Shown: piece after piece, positions 53,182 to 63,028 of the stretch | Position numbering within the stretch: the first letter of the stretch is position 1 | Layout of the letters: every line of letters starts with the position of its first letter | Source: Kaistella faecalis | GTDB taxonomy: Bacteria > Bacteroidota > Bacteroidia > Flavobacteriales > Weeksellaceae | DNA: 64,000 nucleotides | Assembly (NCBI RefSeq): GCF_019195395.1 | Contig: NZ_CP078067.1 | Span: 1 to 64,000, forward strand | Direction of reading: 5' to 3' | The notes under the pieces: generated by a model | Seen by the model: only the letters and a program-made list of their open reading frames with translations | Databases searched by the model: none | Told to the model about the DNA's origin: nothing | Translations under genes and position numbers: made by a program

Positions 53182-54044
53182 TGAACAGATTACTTTTATT
53201 TTTCGCGTTACTTCTTTTTGCTGATGGCTTTGCGCAGCAAGCCGACTTTTTAAAGATCGGCAGATACAGGGTTGCGTACCTGAATGATTCGCTGAAAGAA
53301 AATTCAGGGCTCAGTTTCCGCAACGGTAGACTGTATGTGATGAATGATGGGGGTAATTCCTCTGAAATTTTTGAAATCGACAAATCCTCAGGTAAAATTT
53401 TAAAAACGATTAAAACCGGACTCACAAACATTGATTGGGAAGCCATTGCGAGCGATTCGCTGTATTTTTACACTGGTGATTTCGGAAATAATGCCGGAAC
53501 ACGGAAGAACCTCAAAATTTATAAAATTCCGTATGATAATAACTCTGCAGCACAGGAAATTCCTTTCTTTTATCCGGAGCAGCAGGACTTCAGCAGAAAA
53601 GTCATCAATAATGATTTCGATGCGGAAGCGATGATTGTTCTCAACGGAAAAATTCATGTCTTTACAAAAGAATGGGTATCAAAATCGACCACGCATTACG
53701 TGCTGAATCCAGAACTTGCGGACAATCAGGCTGCCGAAAAGACCGAAAGTTTCAGAATTGGTTTCGTTGTTACGGATGCGGCATACTTTGATGGAAGACT
53801 TTTTTTGATTGGTTACACGAAAAATACTGAGGTTTTTCTTTCCGTGTTTAATGAATCAGAACCGGGAGTTTTCTTCAGTCAGCAGCCTAAGAAATATTAC
53901 CTCGGTTCCTCGTTAAGCGTTGGCCAGATCGAAGGAATTGAAGTGGATGAAAATGGTGTCTATATTTCCGGCGAAGAATTCCGCACACCTTTGGGAACAG
54001 CAAAACAGGCTTTCTATTTTATTCCGGCAGATAAATTCCGCTAA
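53181..54044 (+). CDS. Exported beta-propeller-like protein, unknown function
   Basis: This 287-residue protein has a signal peptide (LLLFFALLLFADGFAQ). The mature part resembles half of a beta-propeller: ENSGLSFRNGRLYVMNDGG (about 40-58), TNIDWEAIASDSLYFYTGDFGNN, DFDAEAMIVLNGKIHVFTK and QIEGIEVDENGVYISGE. The DWEAIA and DAEAM motifs recall SdiA-regulated/esterase-like phytase-type propellers. Enzyme role unproven. It is the last gene of the rlmN unit. Confidence 0.7.
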   Translation: MNRLLLFFALLLFADGFAQQADFLKIGRYRVAYLNDSLKENSGLSFRNGRLYVMNDGGNSSEIFEIDKSSGKILKTIKTGLTNIDWEAIASDSLYFYTGDFGNNAGTRKNLKIYKIPYDNNSAAQEIPFFYPEQQDFSRKVINNDFDAEAMIVLNGKIHVFTKEWVSKSTTHYVLNPELADNQAAEKTESFRIGFVVTDAAYFDGRLFLIGYTKNTEVFLSVFNESEPGVFFSQQPKKYYLGSSLSVGQIEGIEVDENGVYISGEEFRTPLGTAKQAFYFIPADKFR

Positions 54045-54089
54045 GCATTTCAATCTGTAATAAACTTCGATTCTCCGGCAAATTTTAAT

Positions 54090-54097
54090 TATATTTG
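54090..54097 (+). promoter_or_regulatory. Bacteroidota -7 promoter element
   Basis: TATATTTG matches TAnnTTTG, 36 bp before the GTG start of the polyprenyl synthetase gene. Confidence 0.6.
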
Positions 54098-54133
54098 TCG
54101 GTATTTAACTTTCAACATCTTTATTCATAGTAC

Positions 54134-55111
54134 GTGGCGAATACCGTAGAAGAAATCAAGAAACCCATTTCCGGTGAAATGAAACTTTTCGAACAGAAGT
54201 TTTATGAATCCATGCAGAGCAATGTGCCGCTTTTAGACAAAGTAACGCGGTTTATTGTAACGACCAAAGGCAAGCAGATGCGGCCAATGTTTGTTTTTCT
54301 GTGTGCAAAACTGGTAGGCGAGGTCAACGAAAAAACGTTCCGTGGTGCATCGATGATTGAGCTTATTCATACCGCAACTTTGGTGCATGATGATGTGGTG
54401 GATGAAAGTTTTAAACGCCGTAATTTCTTTTCCATCAATGCTTTGTGGAAAAATAAAATTGCGGTTCTGGTAGGTGATTATCTGCTTTCTAAAGCCGTTC
54501 TGCTTTCAACAGATCATAAGGATTTTGATCTTCTCGCTGTCATTTCAAGAACAATCCGTGAAATGGCGGAAGGAGAGTTGCTTCAACTTGAAAAAGCCCG
54601 CAAACTTGATATTACCGAAGAAGTTTACTACGAAATTATACGCCAGAAAACGGCGACCTTAATCGCGGCATGCTGCGAAATCGGCGTAGTATCCAACAAT
54701 GTGGATGAAACGATGGCCAAGAAAATGATGGAGTTCGGTACCCTTACCGGAATGGCTTTTCAGATCAAAGACGACCTTTTTGATTATCTTACGTCAAATA
54801 TTATTGGTAAACCTGTAGGAATCGACATTAAGGAACAGAAAATGACGCTTCCGCTGATCCACACGTTGAAAACTGCTAACGAAACCGACAGAAAGCATTA
54901 TTTCAATACGATTAAGCGGTATAATAATGATACCAAACGCGTCAAAGAACTGATCGCTTTTGTGAAAAGTTCCGGCGGACTGGATTATGCAATTTCTGTT
55001 ATGAAAGATTACCAGCAGCGCGCAAAAAATATCCTCAACGAATTCCCGGATTCAGAAGCAAAACACTCGCTGAACCTGATGCTGGATTACGTGATTGAAA
55101 GAAAGTTCTAA
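54134..55111 (+). CDS. Polyprenyl synthetase family protein (long-chain diphosphate synthase)
   Basis: This 325-residue protein uses a GTG start. It has the two Asp-rich motifs DDVVDESFKRR (about 86-96) and KDDLFDYL (about 213-220), and GKQMRPMFVFL near the start. These bind Mg and the allylic and isopentenyl diphosphates. Likely makes the side chain of menaquinone (octaprenyl- or longer). No signal or membrane segment. Confidence 0.93.
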   Translation: MANTVEEIKKPISGEMKLFEQKFYESMQSNVPLLDKVTRFIVTTKGKQMRPMFVFLCAKLVGEVNEKTFRGASMIELIHTATLVHDDVVDESFKRRNFFSINALWKNKIAVLVGDYLLSKAVLLSTDHKDFDLLAVISRTIREMAEGELLQLEKARKLDITEEVYYEIIRQKTATLIAACCEIGVVSNNVDETMAKKMMEFGTLTGMAFQIKDDLFDYLTSNIIGKPVGIDIKEQKMTLPLIHTLKTANETDRKHYFNTIKRYNNDTKRVKELIAFVKSSGGLDYAISVMKDYQQRAKNILNEFPDSEAKHSLNLMLDYVIERKF

Positions 55112-55116
55112 AAAAA

Positions 55117-55842
55117 TTATTCGAGAAGTTCCTTCAGATAAAATGCATTCTTTAAAGCCGCTGTTCCCCAGGTATTGTTAAAAAATACAAAAACATCCTG
55201 TTTTGCTTTTTTGATATCCTTTGCCAGTTTCTTTAATTCCTCTTCAGAATATTCAGATTTGAAAAGCACAGGAACTCCGTGAAGTCTGTAATAAACCGAT
55301 TTACTATTGTTGATGATGAAATCATCAGGAATATTTTTCGGGAAACTCACGCCGGAAACTACAATATTTTTCTTTCTTAAAGTTTCAAAAATCTCTTCTG
55401 TCCACCACGATTCATGGCGGAATTCAACAACATTTAGAAACCGGGAATCTACAGTTGTAATCAGCTGTTCCAGATGTTCTTCCCTGTAATGAAAACTTGG
55501 CGGCATCTGAAAAAGAAAACCCGCAAGCTTTTCCTGAATTCCATGATGAATGTGCTGGCAGAAATCAGCAGTTTCCGCTGCAGTCTCTTTTAAACGTTTG
55601 ATGTGGGTGATTGTTTTAGGAATTTTGATGAAAAATTTAAAATCCTCATCAGTCCTTTGATACCAGTTCTCCAGAGTTTGTGGCCTAGGTCGACGGTAAA
55701 AGGTGGAATTGATTTCAACTGTATTGAATTGGGTGGAGTAGAAGTTCAGCTGCTCCTTCGACGGCAGTTCTTCCGGAAAGAAAAAGCCTTTCCAGTCGCG
55801 GTTGGAGAATCCCGAACAGCCGATGTAAGTCTTATGCTTCAT
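55117..55842 (-). CDS. DUF72 family protein
   Basis: About 241 residues from the ATG at 55842 (MKHKTYIGCSGFSNRDWKG). The DUF72 TIM-barrel motifs are visible: YIGCSGFSNRDWKGFFFP, FNTVEINSTFYRRP (about 37-50), FFIKIPKTITH, and VVEFRHESWW (about 135-144). The function of the family is unknown. Its start lies inside the end of the upstream gene (11-bp overlap), so the two are probably translated together. Confidence 0.88.
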   Translation of the reverse strand: MKHKTYIGCSGFSNRDWKGFFFPEELPSKEQLNFYSTQFNTVEINSTFYRRPRPQTLENWYQRTDEDFKFFIKIPKTITHIKRLKETAAETADFCQHIHHGIQEKLAGFLFQMPPSFHYREEHLEQLITTVDSRFLNVVEFRHESWWTEEIFETLRKKNIVVSGVSFPKNIPDDFIINNSKSVYYRLHGVPVLFKSEYSEEELKKLAKDIKKAKQDVFVFFNNTWGTAALKNAFYLKELLE

Positions 55843-56434
55843 ATTTAATGAGACCTTCTGTAAGTGATTTCCACTGGAATTTACTCCCGGCAATCATTCC
55901 GCCTACCGCGACCAGACTGTTCCTGATTTTTTCAATAATGGTGAGATCTTCGGTATTCGGTACTTCATTTCTCCCATGAACTTCTGCTGAAATTTTATTC
56001 CCTTCTCTTTTAATGAGGAAATTTGAAGTTGCCTTCGGATCGAAAAAATGCGCCGTTGTTTCATCCCGTTTTGTGGGATCAGAAGTTGGTCTGACTCTGA
56101 TGTATACACACTCGGAGTTGTCTGAATGTTCTTCTTCAAATTTTTCAACCTGCACCCAGTCATAACCGTCGCCAGTGGGGTTATGAAGTCCCGGAACTTT
56201 AATTCTGAAATAATCACCGACTTTCGGCGGATCCAGGGATAGTTCACCTTGTTTGTCACGAAGAGAAAATTCCGCCTTTTCGGTACCGGCAAAAAGCTCC
56301 CAGCAGTTGACATCCACAAAACGTCTTTTCACGATGTCGAAATGGGTTTTTGCCAGTGAAACTGAATCCAGTTCAATTTCCGAAATGGTGTCGCTTTTGG
56401 CACCCGTTTGCTGTGGCGGAATTTTTTCGTGCAT
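55832..56434 (-). CDS. Conserved-type protein, unknown function
   Basis: This 200-residue protein has no signal peptide. It is beta-rich in the middle (KVGDYFRIKVPG, DYDWVQVEKFEEE-like segments) and ends in a short hydrophobic stretch (NSLVAVGGMIAGSKF). No family is recognised by eye. Its 3' end overlaps the DUF72 gene by 11 bp. Start at 56434 fits the gap to the PfpI gene. Confidence 0.6.
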   Translation of the reverse strand: MHEKIPPQQTGAKSDTISEIELDSVSLAKTHFDIVKRRFVDVNCWELFAGTEKAEFSLRDKQGELSLDPPKVGDYFRIKVPGLHNPTGDGYDWVQVEKFEEEHSDNSECVYIRVRPTSDPTKRDETTAHFFDPKATSNFLIKREGNKISAEVHGRNEVPNTEDLTIIEKIRNSLVAVGGMIAGSKFQWKSLTEGLIKYEA

Positions 56435-56455
56435 TTGGGATCGTATTAATGATGA

Positions 56456-56992
56456 CTATTTTCCGAATTCTTCAATTATTCTTCTATTAAAAGCAGGTAA
56501 ATCTTCGGGTTTTCTGCTCGTTGTAAGGTTGCCGTCTGTCACCACTTCCTCATCAACCCACTCAGCTCCTGCATTCTGTAAATCTTTGGAAATGGCTTTG
56601 AAAGAAGTCATCTTCACACCATTCACCACCTCCGCATTGATTAAAGTTTGTGGACCGTGACAAATGGCAGCTACAGGTTTCTGAGCAGTGAAAAAATCTT
56701 TTACGAAAGCTACAGCATCTTTATCAGCGCGCACCGCATCGGGGTTTAATACGCCGCCCGGAAGAAGGAGTGCGTCATAGTCGGAAACCTTCGCATCGGA
56801 CACTGTTTTATCTACAGCCACGGAATTGCTCCATTCATGATCTTTCATTGCCTTGATTTCTCCTGATTTCAGTGAAATGATCTCTACCGTTGCACCCTCT
56901 TTTTTCAGGGCTTCTACCGGACTTTCAAGCTCCGACTGTTCATAACCGTCCGCCGCAAGAACCGCAATTTTCTTATTGTTTAAATTCGACAT
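56456..56992 (-). CDS. DJ-1/PfpI family protein
   Basis: This 178-residue type 1 glutamine amidotransferase-like protein has KIAVLAADGYEQSELESP (about 8-25), DALLLPGGVLNPD, and AICHGPQTL with the nucleophile Cys (about 109) followed by His. Members are general stress proteins with deglycase or protease activity (debated). It is followed by a DUF72 gene and preceded by DUF892, both on the same strand. Confidence 0.92.
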   Translation of the reverse strand: MSNLNNKKIAVLAADGYEQSELESPVEALKKEGATVEIISLKSGEIKAMKDHEWSNSVAVDKTVSDAKVSDYDALLLPGGVLNPDAVRADKDAVAFVKDFFTAQKPVAAICHGPQTLINAEVVNGVKMTSFKAISKDLQNAGAEWVDEEVVTDGNLTTSRKPEDLPAFNRRIIEEFGK

Positions 56993-57010
56993 GTTTTTCT
57001 ATTAATTGGT

Positions 57011-57038
57011 TAAAAAAAGGCAACAAGAATATGTTGCC
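57011..57038 (-). terminator. Rho-independent terminator
   Basis: On the minus strand GGCAAC, 8-nt loop, GTTGCC is followed by seven T. It lies 27 bp after the DUF892 stop and separates it from the PfpI gene. Confidence 0.75.
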
Positions 57039-57064
57039 CGGGATGAATACATAACTGTTAAAAG

Positions 57065-57598
57065 TTATTTTGCTTTAAGATTGATTTCAGATTTCGCCAG
57101 TTTGGTTAAATCTTTGTCTGTGGATTTCTCTTCATTTAAAGTTTCAAGCATCAGATTAAGGACTTCTTTTTGCCCGAGTAATTTTGCGTAAGTAGCGATT
57201 GTACCGTAAGACGCGATTTCGTAATGTTCAACTTTTTGTGCTGCTGCAATAATTGCTGCGTCGCGCACTGCGCCAGGTTCGGTTTCTTCCAGAATGCCTT
57301 CAGCTTCTTTGATAAGACCGTCCATCGCGTCACATTTTACAGCTTCAGGCTTAAGTTTTAAAGCTTTAAAAGCATCTTCAAGTCTTTTTACCTGATTTTT
57401 TGTTTCTGCCAAATGCCCGTTTACGGCATCTTTAAGTTTTTTTGAAGTGGCGTTCTTTGCCATCTTCGGAAGGTTTTTTACCAAAGCTTTTTCAGCCCAG
57501 TAAAGGTCTTTCATTCCGTCGACCATAAAATCTTTCAGTTTGTCTGCCGCGTCTGCTTTTGGAGCGACCTTACCGCCTGTAGTGGTTTTCTTTGCCAT
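57065..57598 (-). CDS. Ferritin-like DUF892 (YciE-type) protein
   Basis: About 177 residues from the ATG at 57598 (MAKKTTTGGKVAPKA). DUF892 core motifs: LKDFMVDGMKDLYWAEKALVK-type helix (about 21-41), HLAETKNQVKRLEDAF, and AAQKVEHYEIASYGTI (about 119-134). It is a paralogue of the 25486-26163 gene but with a shorter, less acidic tail. Probably binds iron in general stress defence (inferred from the family). The 22-bp leader matches that of the pseudogene at 24320-24782. Confidence 0.88.
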   Translation of the reverse strand: MAKKTTTGGKVAPKADAADKLKDFMVDGMKDLYWAEKALVKNLPKMAKNATSKKLKDAVNGHLAETKNQVKRLEDAFKALKLKPEAVKCDAMDGLIKEAEGILEETEPGAVRDAAIIAAAQKVEHYEIASYGTIATYAKLLGQKEVLNLMLETLNEEKSTDKDLTKLAKSEINLKAK

Positions 57599-57620
57599 AA
57601 TATTATATTTTAATGTTTGG
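57599..57620 (-). promoter_or_regulatory. 5' leader shared with the pseudogene at 24782
   Basis: The 22 bases directly before this ATG match those before the 24782 ATG at 20 of 22 positions. On the minus strand it reads AAACATTAAAATATAATATT then ATG. Such exact leader sharing between unrelated genes suggests a common translation signal or a copied promoter segment. Confidence 0.45.
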
Positions 57621-57686
57621 TTCTGATGTAATTCCACTGAATCTTTAAAATCTTAACCTCAGAAAAATGATGGCTCCGAATAAAGA

Positions 57687-60206
57687 TCAGCTTTCAGGAA
57701 TGTTTAAATTTACCCTGTTTAACCTCAGTGAATTAAGGATTACAGACACCGAGCTGAAACTCATTGCTGCGGCTGCAATCATCGGACTGAGGAGGATTCC
57801 GAAGAACGGATACAGTAAACCCGCTGCAAGCGGAATGCCAAAGATGTTATAGATGAAGGCGAAAAAAAGATTTTGTTTAATATTTTGTAGCAGATTCTCG
57901 CTCAATACCCTTGCTTTGGCAACACCTAAAATATCACCTTTAAGCAGGGTAATTTCTGAACTTTCGATGGCGACATCGGTACCGGTTCCCATTGCGATTC
58001 CTACGTCAGACTGGGCAAGCGCGGGTGCATCGTTAATTCCGTCGCCGGTCATTGCCACGACATTTCCCGCTGCCTGCAGCCGCTTTATTTCTTCCAGTTT
58101 ATCCTGCGGAAGTTGGCTGGCAAAATATTTTTTAATTCCCAGAGATTGGGCAACGGCTTTTGCGGTGTGTTCGTTGTCACCGGTCATCATGATCACTTCC
58201 ACCTTGTTCTTCTGAAGATATTCGATGGCCTGTTTTGAAGATTCTTTGATTTTATCAGAAAAGTTCAGGGATCCGAGTACCTGATCACCAAAAGCGAGAT
58301 AAGAAACGGTTTTCGCTTCATCCTGTTTTCGGATGACTTCATTTTTTAGGATTTCGGGAACGGTAATGTTAAATTGATTCAGTAATGCTTCATTTCCGAG
58401 AAGGACAGTGGCTCCGTTGATGGTTCCTTTAATTCCTTTTCCGGAAATATTTTCGAAGTTTTCAACCTTATGAAATTTGGTATTTTCTTTCTTAAATTCA
58501 GTTAGAACTGCGCTGGATAAAGGGTGTTCTGAATTCTGATTCAGTGCTGCCGCCAATTTCAGGATTTGACTTTTATCCCCGTTTTCTAACACGGAAATTT
58601 CATCCAGACTTGGTTTTCCTTCGGTAAGCGTTCCTGTTTTATCTGTAATCAGGACGTTTACTTTCTGCATCTGTTCCAGCGCCTCAGCATTTTTAATGAG
58701 GATTCCGTTCTTGGCGCCTTTACCGATTCCAACCATCAGACTCATTGGAGTGGCAAGCCCCAGAGCGCAGGGACAGGCTATAATCAATACCGCAACTGCA
58801 TTGATAAAGGCCAGGATCAGGCGGTTTTCACCACCCAGAATATACCAAAGAACGAAAGTAATCACTGCAGCGGCAATTACCGTTGGTACAAAAATTTTCG
58901 AGACCCTGTCTGCCAGTTTCTGGATTGGGGCTTTGCTTCTGCTGGCTTCATTCACCATTTTTATGATCTGGGAAAGCAGGGTTTCATCGCCAACTTTTTC
59001 AGCTTTCATAAGGAAAACGCCGTTGCCGTTGATGGTTCCGGAAGTAACGTAATCGCCGGTTTTTTTCTCTACGGGAATCGGTTCTCCTGTAATCATACTT
59101 TCATCAATATTGGAATTTCCTTCTGTTATTTTTCCGTCCACGGGAATTTTTTCGCCCGGTTTTACGCGCAGAATGTTGCCAATTTTTACCTCAGAAAGCG
59201 GAACTCTTTTTTCATTTCCATTAGTGATCAGATTAGCTTCATCCGGTGAAAGATTCATGAGTTCCTTAATGGCATTACCGGTTTTTTTATGGGCGCCAGC
59301 TTCCATGAGCTGACCTAAAATCACCAAGGTCAGGATGACGCTTACGGCTTCAAAATAGAGTGGTACTTTACCATCATGAACCATCTCGTGGGGAAAAATA
59401 TCTGGAAAAAAGAGGGCGGTAATACTGAATAGAAATGCAGCAGCAACGCCCAGCGCAATGAGCGAAAACATATTGAGGTTCCTGTTTTTAAAGGAAACCC
59501 AGCCACGCTTCATTATAAACCAGCCGGCATAAAACAGCACCGGAAGCGTTAAAACCAATTCTAAAATTCCCTGAACCTCATGGGAGAACGGAAAAGTAAA
59601 CAACATCCCGCCCATGGAAAGGATAAATACCGGAATTGTAAATACCAGTGCGGTAATGAATTTCTTTTTGAGAATTTTGAAGGTTTCATCTTCGCCGTCA
59701 CTGTCCTTCGACGGAATCTGTACGAGATCCATTCCGCAAACCGGGCAGCCGACATTCGAGTCGTAAACCCTTTCACCTTCACAAAACATCGGACAATAAT
59801 ATTTTCCCGCCTGACTGTCTGTACGTAAAGGCGCATTAGGGGAAGGTTTGGGTGATTGTCCTTGAGGTGAAGCGTTTTTGATTAAATCCTCTGTAATTTC
59901 TTCAAGATGCATGTGGCAAACGGGGCAACCAGTATCTGAATCATAGGTTTTGTCGCTTTCACAGAACATTGGACAGAAATATTCGCCAACTTTATCTTTA
60001 AAGTTTTCGGGTAGATTTGTTTTCGAGAAAGTCGCGGGCTTATTCTTATAATCTTCCCGTTCCTCGATGGGAACCAGAAACATATTGCAGACTGGGCATC
60101 GTTTGCCGGGGGCGAAATATACTTTTTCCCCCTCGCATTCCATGGGGCAGTAATAAACGGAGCTCGGCGAGATTTTCTCTGAAGGATGAGTATGATGATT
60201 TTCCAT
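57687..60206 (-). CDS. copA: Copper-transporting P1B-type ATPase with three HMBD repeats
   Basis: This 839-residue protein has three N-terminal heavy-metal-binding (YHS/HMBD-like) repeats: [16 protein letters not shown] (about 18-43), [16 protein letters not shown] (about 76-101) and [16 protein letters not shown] (about 134-160). Eight membrane helices follow, with the metal-passing [12 protein letters not shown] (CPC, about 475-480), phosphorylation motif DKTGTLTEG (about 523) and [16 protein letters not shown]. It exports Cu(I) by CPC type. The repeats have Cys-Glu where the usual motif has His-Pro (CPMHPE). Regulated probably by the upstream HMA-AraC gene. Confidence 0.92.
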   Translation of the reverse strand: MENHHTHPSEKISPSSVYYCPMECEGEKVYFAPGKRCPVCNMFLVPIEEREDYKNKPATFSKTNLPENFKDKVGEYFCPMFCESDKTYDSDTGCPVCHMHLEEITEDLIKNASPQGQSPKPSPNAPLRTDSQAGKYYCPMFCEGERVYDSNVGCPVCGMDLVQIPSKDSDGEDETFKILKKKFITALVFTIPVFILSMGGMLFTFPFSHEVQGILELVLTLPVLFYAGWFIMKRGWVSFKNRNLNMFSLIALGVAAAFLFSITALFFPDIFPHEMVHDGKVPLYFEAVSVILTLVILGQLMEAGAHKKTGNAIKELMNLSPDEANLITNGNEKRVPLSEVKIGNILRVKPGEKIPVDGKITEGNSNIDESMITGEPIPVEKKTGDYVTSGTINGNGVFLMKAEKVGDETLLSQIIKMVNEASRSKAPIQKLADRVSKIFVPTVIAAAVITFVLWYILGGENRLILAFINAVAVLIIACPCALGLATPMSLMVGIGKGAKNGILIKNAEALEQMQKVNVLITDKTGTLTEGKPSLDEISVLENGDKSQILKLAAALNQNSEHPLSSAVLTEFKKENTKFHKVENFENISGKGIKGTINGATVLLGNEALLNQFNITVPEILKNEVIRKQDEAKTVSYLAFGDQVLGSLNFSDKIKESSKQAIEYLQKNKVEVIMMTGDNEHTAKAVAQSLGIKKYFASQLPQDKLEEIKRLQAAGNVVAMTGDGINDAPALAQSDVGIAMGTGTDVAIESSEITLLKGDILGVAKARVLSENLLQNIKQNLFFAFIYNIFGIPLAAGLLYPFFGILLSPMIAAAAMSFSSVSVILNSLRLNRVNLNIPES

Positions 60207-60282
60207 ATGCTAATTTTATTGTTCAAATTTCTTAAAATGAAAATGAACACTGTTATAAATATAGGGAAGAATCTTATAATTT

Positions 60283-60843
60283 TCAGATTTCGTCGAGCGG
60301 AATACGGTTTTTAATTTTAAGTTTTTTAAATCCTGAAGGGGTAAATCCCGTTACATTTTTAAATTGCGAAGATAAATGCTGAACACTTTTATATCCCAGT
60401 TGACCGGATATTTCAGTCAGTGAAAATTCGTCGTACAGAAGCAGTTCTTTTACCTTTTCTATTTTCTGAAGAATGAAGTACTGCTCGAGCGTAACATTCT
60501 CGTTCTGTGAAAACAATTTAGAAACTGCACTGTAATCGCGGTGAAGTTTTTCTGAGATAAATCTGGAAAGTACAAAGTCTTCTGCAATATCCATAGTGTC
60601 AATAAGCAGAATTACGGTGTTCTTCACCTTCTCAATGAGCTGCTGGGTTGAATCTTCTAAAATCTGGAAACCCGATTCCCTTAAAGATTCATCCAGTTTA
60701 CGGAGTTCAGCTGAATCTAAATCATCAGCGGTTTCTACTTCGCCAAGCGTCACGGTACTGATTTCGAGATTTAAATCCTTAAATGCTCTTTCTACCGCCG
60801 TGATGCAGCGGTTACAAACCATGTTTTTGATATAGAGTTTCAT
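60283..60843 (-). CDS. HMA-fused AraC-type regulator of metal export
   Basis: This 186-residue protein joins an N-terminal HMA-like domain (MKLYIKNMVCNRCITAVERAF; CxxC at residues 10-13) to a C-terminal AraC helix-turn-helix (about 100-178; DEFSLTEISGQLGYKSVQHLSSQFK-type pattern, then FTPSGFKKLK). The HMA part probably senses Cu(I) and the AraC part binds DNA. It lies 76 bp upstream of copA on the same strand. Its stop side faces copA, so it may be in one unit with it. Confidence 0.85.
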   Translation of the reverse strand: MKLYIKNMVCNRCITAVERAFKDLNLEISTVTLGEVETADDLDSAELRKLDESLRESGFQILEDSTQQLIEKVKNTVILLIDTMDIAEDFVLSRFISEKLHRDYSAVSKLFSQNENVTLEQYFILQKIEKVKELLLYDEFSLTEISGQLGYKSVQHLSSQFKNVTGFTPSGFKKLKIKNRIPLDEI

Positions 60844-61235
60844 TCGATGCTTTTCAGCCGGTCAGCAATGAATTCGATCTTTGTTTTGCCGTGTTTTGTC
60901 GGTTTTCCTTCATCATCTACCCCTACGAAAATAATTTTATCAATGGTGATAATGGTTTGGCGGGTCATCATATTCCTCACGTCGCAGGTTAAAGTGATTG
61001 AGGTGTTCCCGAAGTCTGTGGCTTCAATTCCTATTTCAATAATATCGCCCTGTTTTGCGGAGCTGATAAAGTTGATCTCGGAAATGTATTTGGTTACACA
61101 TCGGGGTGTTTCAAGCTGCACGATGGCGTAAAGAGCGGCTTCTTCATCGATCCACTGCAGCAGTCTGCCGCCGAAGAGCGTATGATTGGGATTTAAATCT
61201 TCAGGTTTAATCCATTTTCTGGTATGATAGTTCAT
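60840..61235 (-). CDS. Acyl-CoA thioesterase (hotdog fold)
   Basis: This 131-residue protein has the hotdog motif HTLFGGRLLQWIDEEAALYA (about 19-38), with the usual Asp/Glu of YciA-type thioesterases, and ETPRCVTKYISEINFISSAK. It splits acyl-CoA to fatty acid and CoA. Its stop overlaps the start of the AraC gene by 4 bp. Confidence 0.88.
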   Translation of the reverse strand: MNYHTRKWIKPEDLNPNHTLFGGRLLQWIDEEAALYAIVQLETPRCVTKYISEINFISSAKQGDIIEIGIEATDFGNTSITLTCDVRNMMTRQTIITIDKIIFVGVDDEGKPTKHGKTKIEFIADRLKSIE

Positions 61236-61256
61236 CTTTATAAATTTAATGTTAGA

Positions 61257-62015
61257 TTATCTGGTGAAAACCAGTTTGGTTTTGGTGGAAAGTTTTTCAT
61301 CAATACGGTAGCCTTCAAGATTGAAACCTTTCACTTCATTCAGTGTTTTTACCTGGTGTTCCGCACAGTAACGTACCACCAAACCGCGCGCATGTTTGGT
61401 GTATACAACGACGGTTTTTGGCTTTCCTTCTTTCAGTTCATAGAATTCAAAATCGATAACGGGAGCTTTCAGCTGCGTTTTATCAAGGACTTTGAAATAT
61501 TCGTGGCTGGCTAAATTCAGGATAAGGTCTTTCGATTTCAGTTCGCTGTTAAGCTGTTCGGTGATTTTTTCACGCCAGAATTCGTAGAGATTTTTGTACT
61601 GGTCGAATTTAAAATGCCTCCCCATTTCGAGACGGTAAAGCATCACTTTATCGGAAGGTTTCAATAAACCATACAACCCGGAAAGAATCCGGTAATTCTT
61701 CTGAAGATAATTGACTGCTTTTTTATCCAGCGTTTTCGCATCTAATCCACGGTACACCTCACCGGTAAAGGCAAACATAGCGGGTGCCGACTCTTTTGTT
61801 TTTGGTTTTGCGTTCCATTTTTGGTTTCTCGCCCAGTTTTCATCGGCGAGTTTGCCGGAAATTTCCATTAAATCAGCCAGATATTTCGGTGTTTTTTCTT
61901 TTAAATGGGAGTGAATAAATGTCGCTTCCTCAATAAATCCCGGAGTAGTAGACTTCAGAAATTCCGTAGAATTTTCAATATTCATGAGTTTGGCGGGGGA
62001 AGTAATAATTTTCAT
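61257..62015 (-). CDS. yaaA: Peroxide stress protein YaaA
   Basis: This 252-residue protein has the family start MKIITSPAKLMNIEN, then AMFAFTGEVYRGLDAKTL (about 78-95), LSGLYGLLKPSDKVMLYRLEMG (about 112-133) and the C-terminal GYRIDEKLSTKTKLVF. By family it lowers free iron under hydrogen peroxide stress. It is 21 bp upstream of the thioesterase gene. Confidence 0.93.
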   Translation of the reverse strand: MKIITSPAKLMNIENSTEFLKSTTPGFIEEATFIHSHLKEKTPKYLADLMEISGKLADENWARNQKWNAKPKTKESAPAMFAFTGEVYRGLDAKTLDKKAVNYLQKNYRILSGLYGLLKPSDKVMLYRLEMGRHFKFDQYKNLYEFWREKITEQLNSELKSKDLILNLASHEYFKVLDKTQLKAPVIDFEFYELKEGKPKTVVVYTKHARGLVVRYCAEHQVKTLNEVKGFNLEGYRIDEKLSTKTKLVFTR

Positions 62016-62121
62016 AAGGTGGGTGTTCGGAAGGATGAGTTCAAAACTCTGAATCTTTTTAAATTTTATTTTGGGTGAGCAATGAGTATATCAAAATCCG
62101 GTCAGAGCATATTTTATCCGA

Positions 62122-62733
62122 TTAAATCTCTCCTTTGCCCTGTCTGATGATTTCGGGTTCACCGCTCGTTAAATCTACGATGGTAGAGGCAACATTATCC
62201 CCATAACCTGAATCAATGACGATATCGACCAGATGGTCGTATTTCTCTGCAATCAATTCCGGATCCGTAGAATATTCGATGACTTCATCGTCATCTTTAA
62301 TGGAAGTTGAGGCGATGGGGTGGCCCAGTTTTTCCACGATCAGTTGTGGGATGGGGTGGTCGGGAACCCGTATCCCTACTGTTTTGTTTCCTTTGTAGGC
62401 AAGTGGAAGACTTTTATTCGCTTCGAGGATGAAAGTATAAGGACCGGGAATTTTACTCTTTAAAAACCGAAATGCCGGAGTGTCAATAGCACGTGTAAAG
62501 CTTGATAAATGGCTTAAGTCGTTACAGATAATAGAGAACTGCGCTTTCTCGAGTTTTATTTTTTTGATCTGGGCGAGTTTCTCCATAGCTCTGATATCGA
62601 AAATATTGCATCCCAAGGCATATACTGTATCCGAAGGATAGATAATGATTCCGCCGTTGTTCAGTGTTTTAACCACCTCAGCAATAAGGTTTTCCTGAGG
62701 ATTATCCGGATATATTTTTAAGATTTTAGCCAT
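62122..62733 (-). CDS. L-threonylcarbamoyladenylate synthase (Sua5/YciO/YrdC family)
   Basis: About 203 residues from the ATG at 62733. YrdC fold: GGIIIYPSDTVYALGCNIF (about 28-46), KKIKLEKAQFSIICNDLSHL (about 58-77), GPYTFILEAN and GIRVPDHPI (about 120-128). It makes threonylcarbamoyl-AMP for the t6A modification of ANN-decoding tRNAs, or is a paralogue (YciO) of unproven activity. Length fits the short form without the Sua5 domain. Confidence 0.9.
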   Translation of the reverse strand: MAKILKIYPDNPQENLIAEVVKTLNNGGIIIYPSDTVYALGCNIFDIRAMEKLAQIKKIKLEKAQFSIICNDLSHLSSFTRAIDTPAFRFLKSKIPGPYTFILEANKSLPLAYKGNKTVGIRVPDHPIPQLIVEKLGHPIASTSIKDDDEVIEYSTDPELIAEKYDHLVDIVIDSGYGDNVASTIVDLTSGEPEIIRQGKGEI

Positions 62734-62781
62734 ACACAAAGTTATTAAAATATGATGAAATAAAAATTATGGTGCGAAGAC

Positions 62782-62811
62782 TTGCGCGGAATCAAAATAT
62801 TCGTATATTTG
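62782..62811 (+). promoter_or_regulatory. Bacteroidota promoter for the initiator tRNAs
   Basis: TTG (62782-62784), a 19-bp spacer and TATATTTG (62804-62811), 11 bp before the first tRNA. Confidence 0.75.
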
Positions 62812-62822
62812 CAATCCAATAT

Positions 62823-62895
<73 letters not shown>

Positions 62896-62951
62896 CTAAG
62901 TTTAAGTTTTCTGCAAGGCAACGCGAGCCGCAGAAATTTCTGAAGGTACAT

Positions 62952-63024
<73 letters not shown>

Positions 63025-63028
63025 CTAA

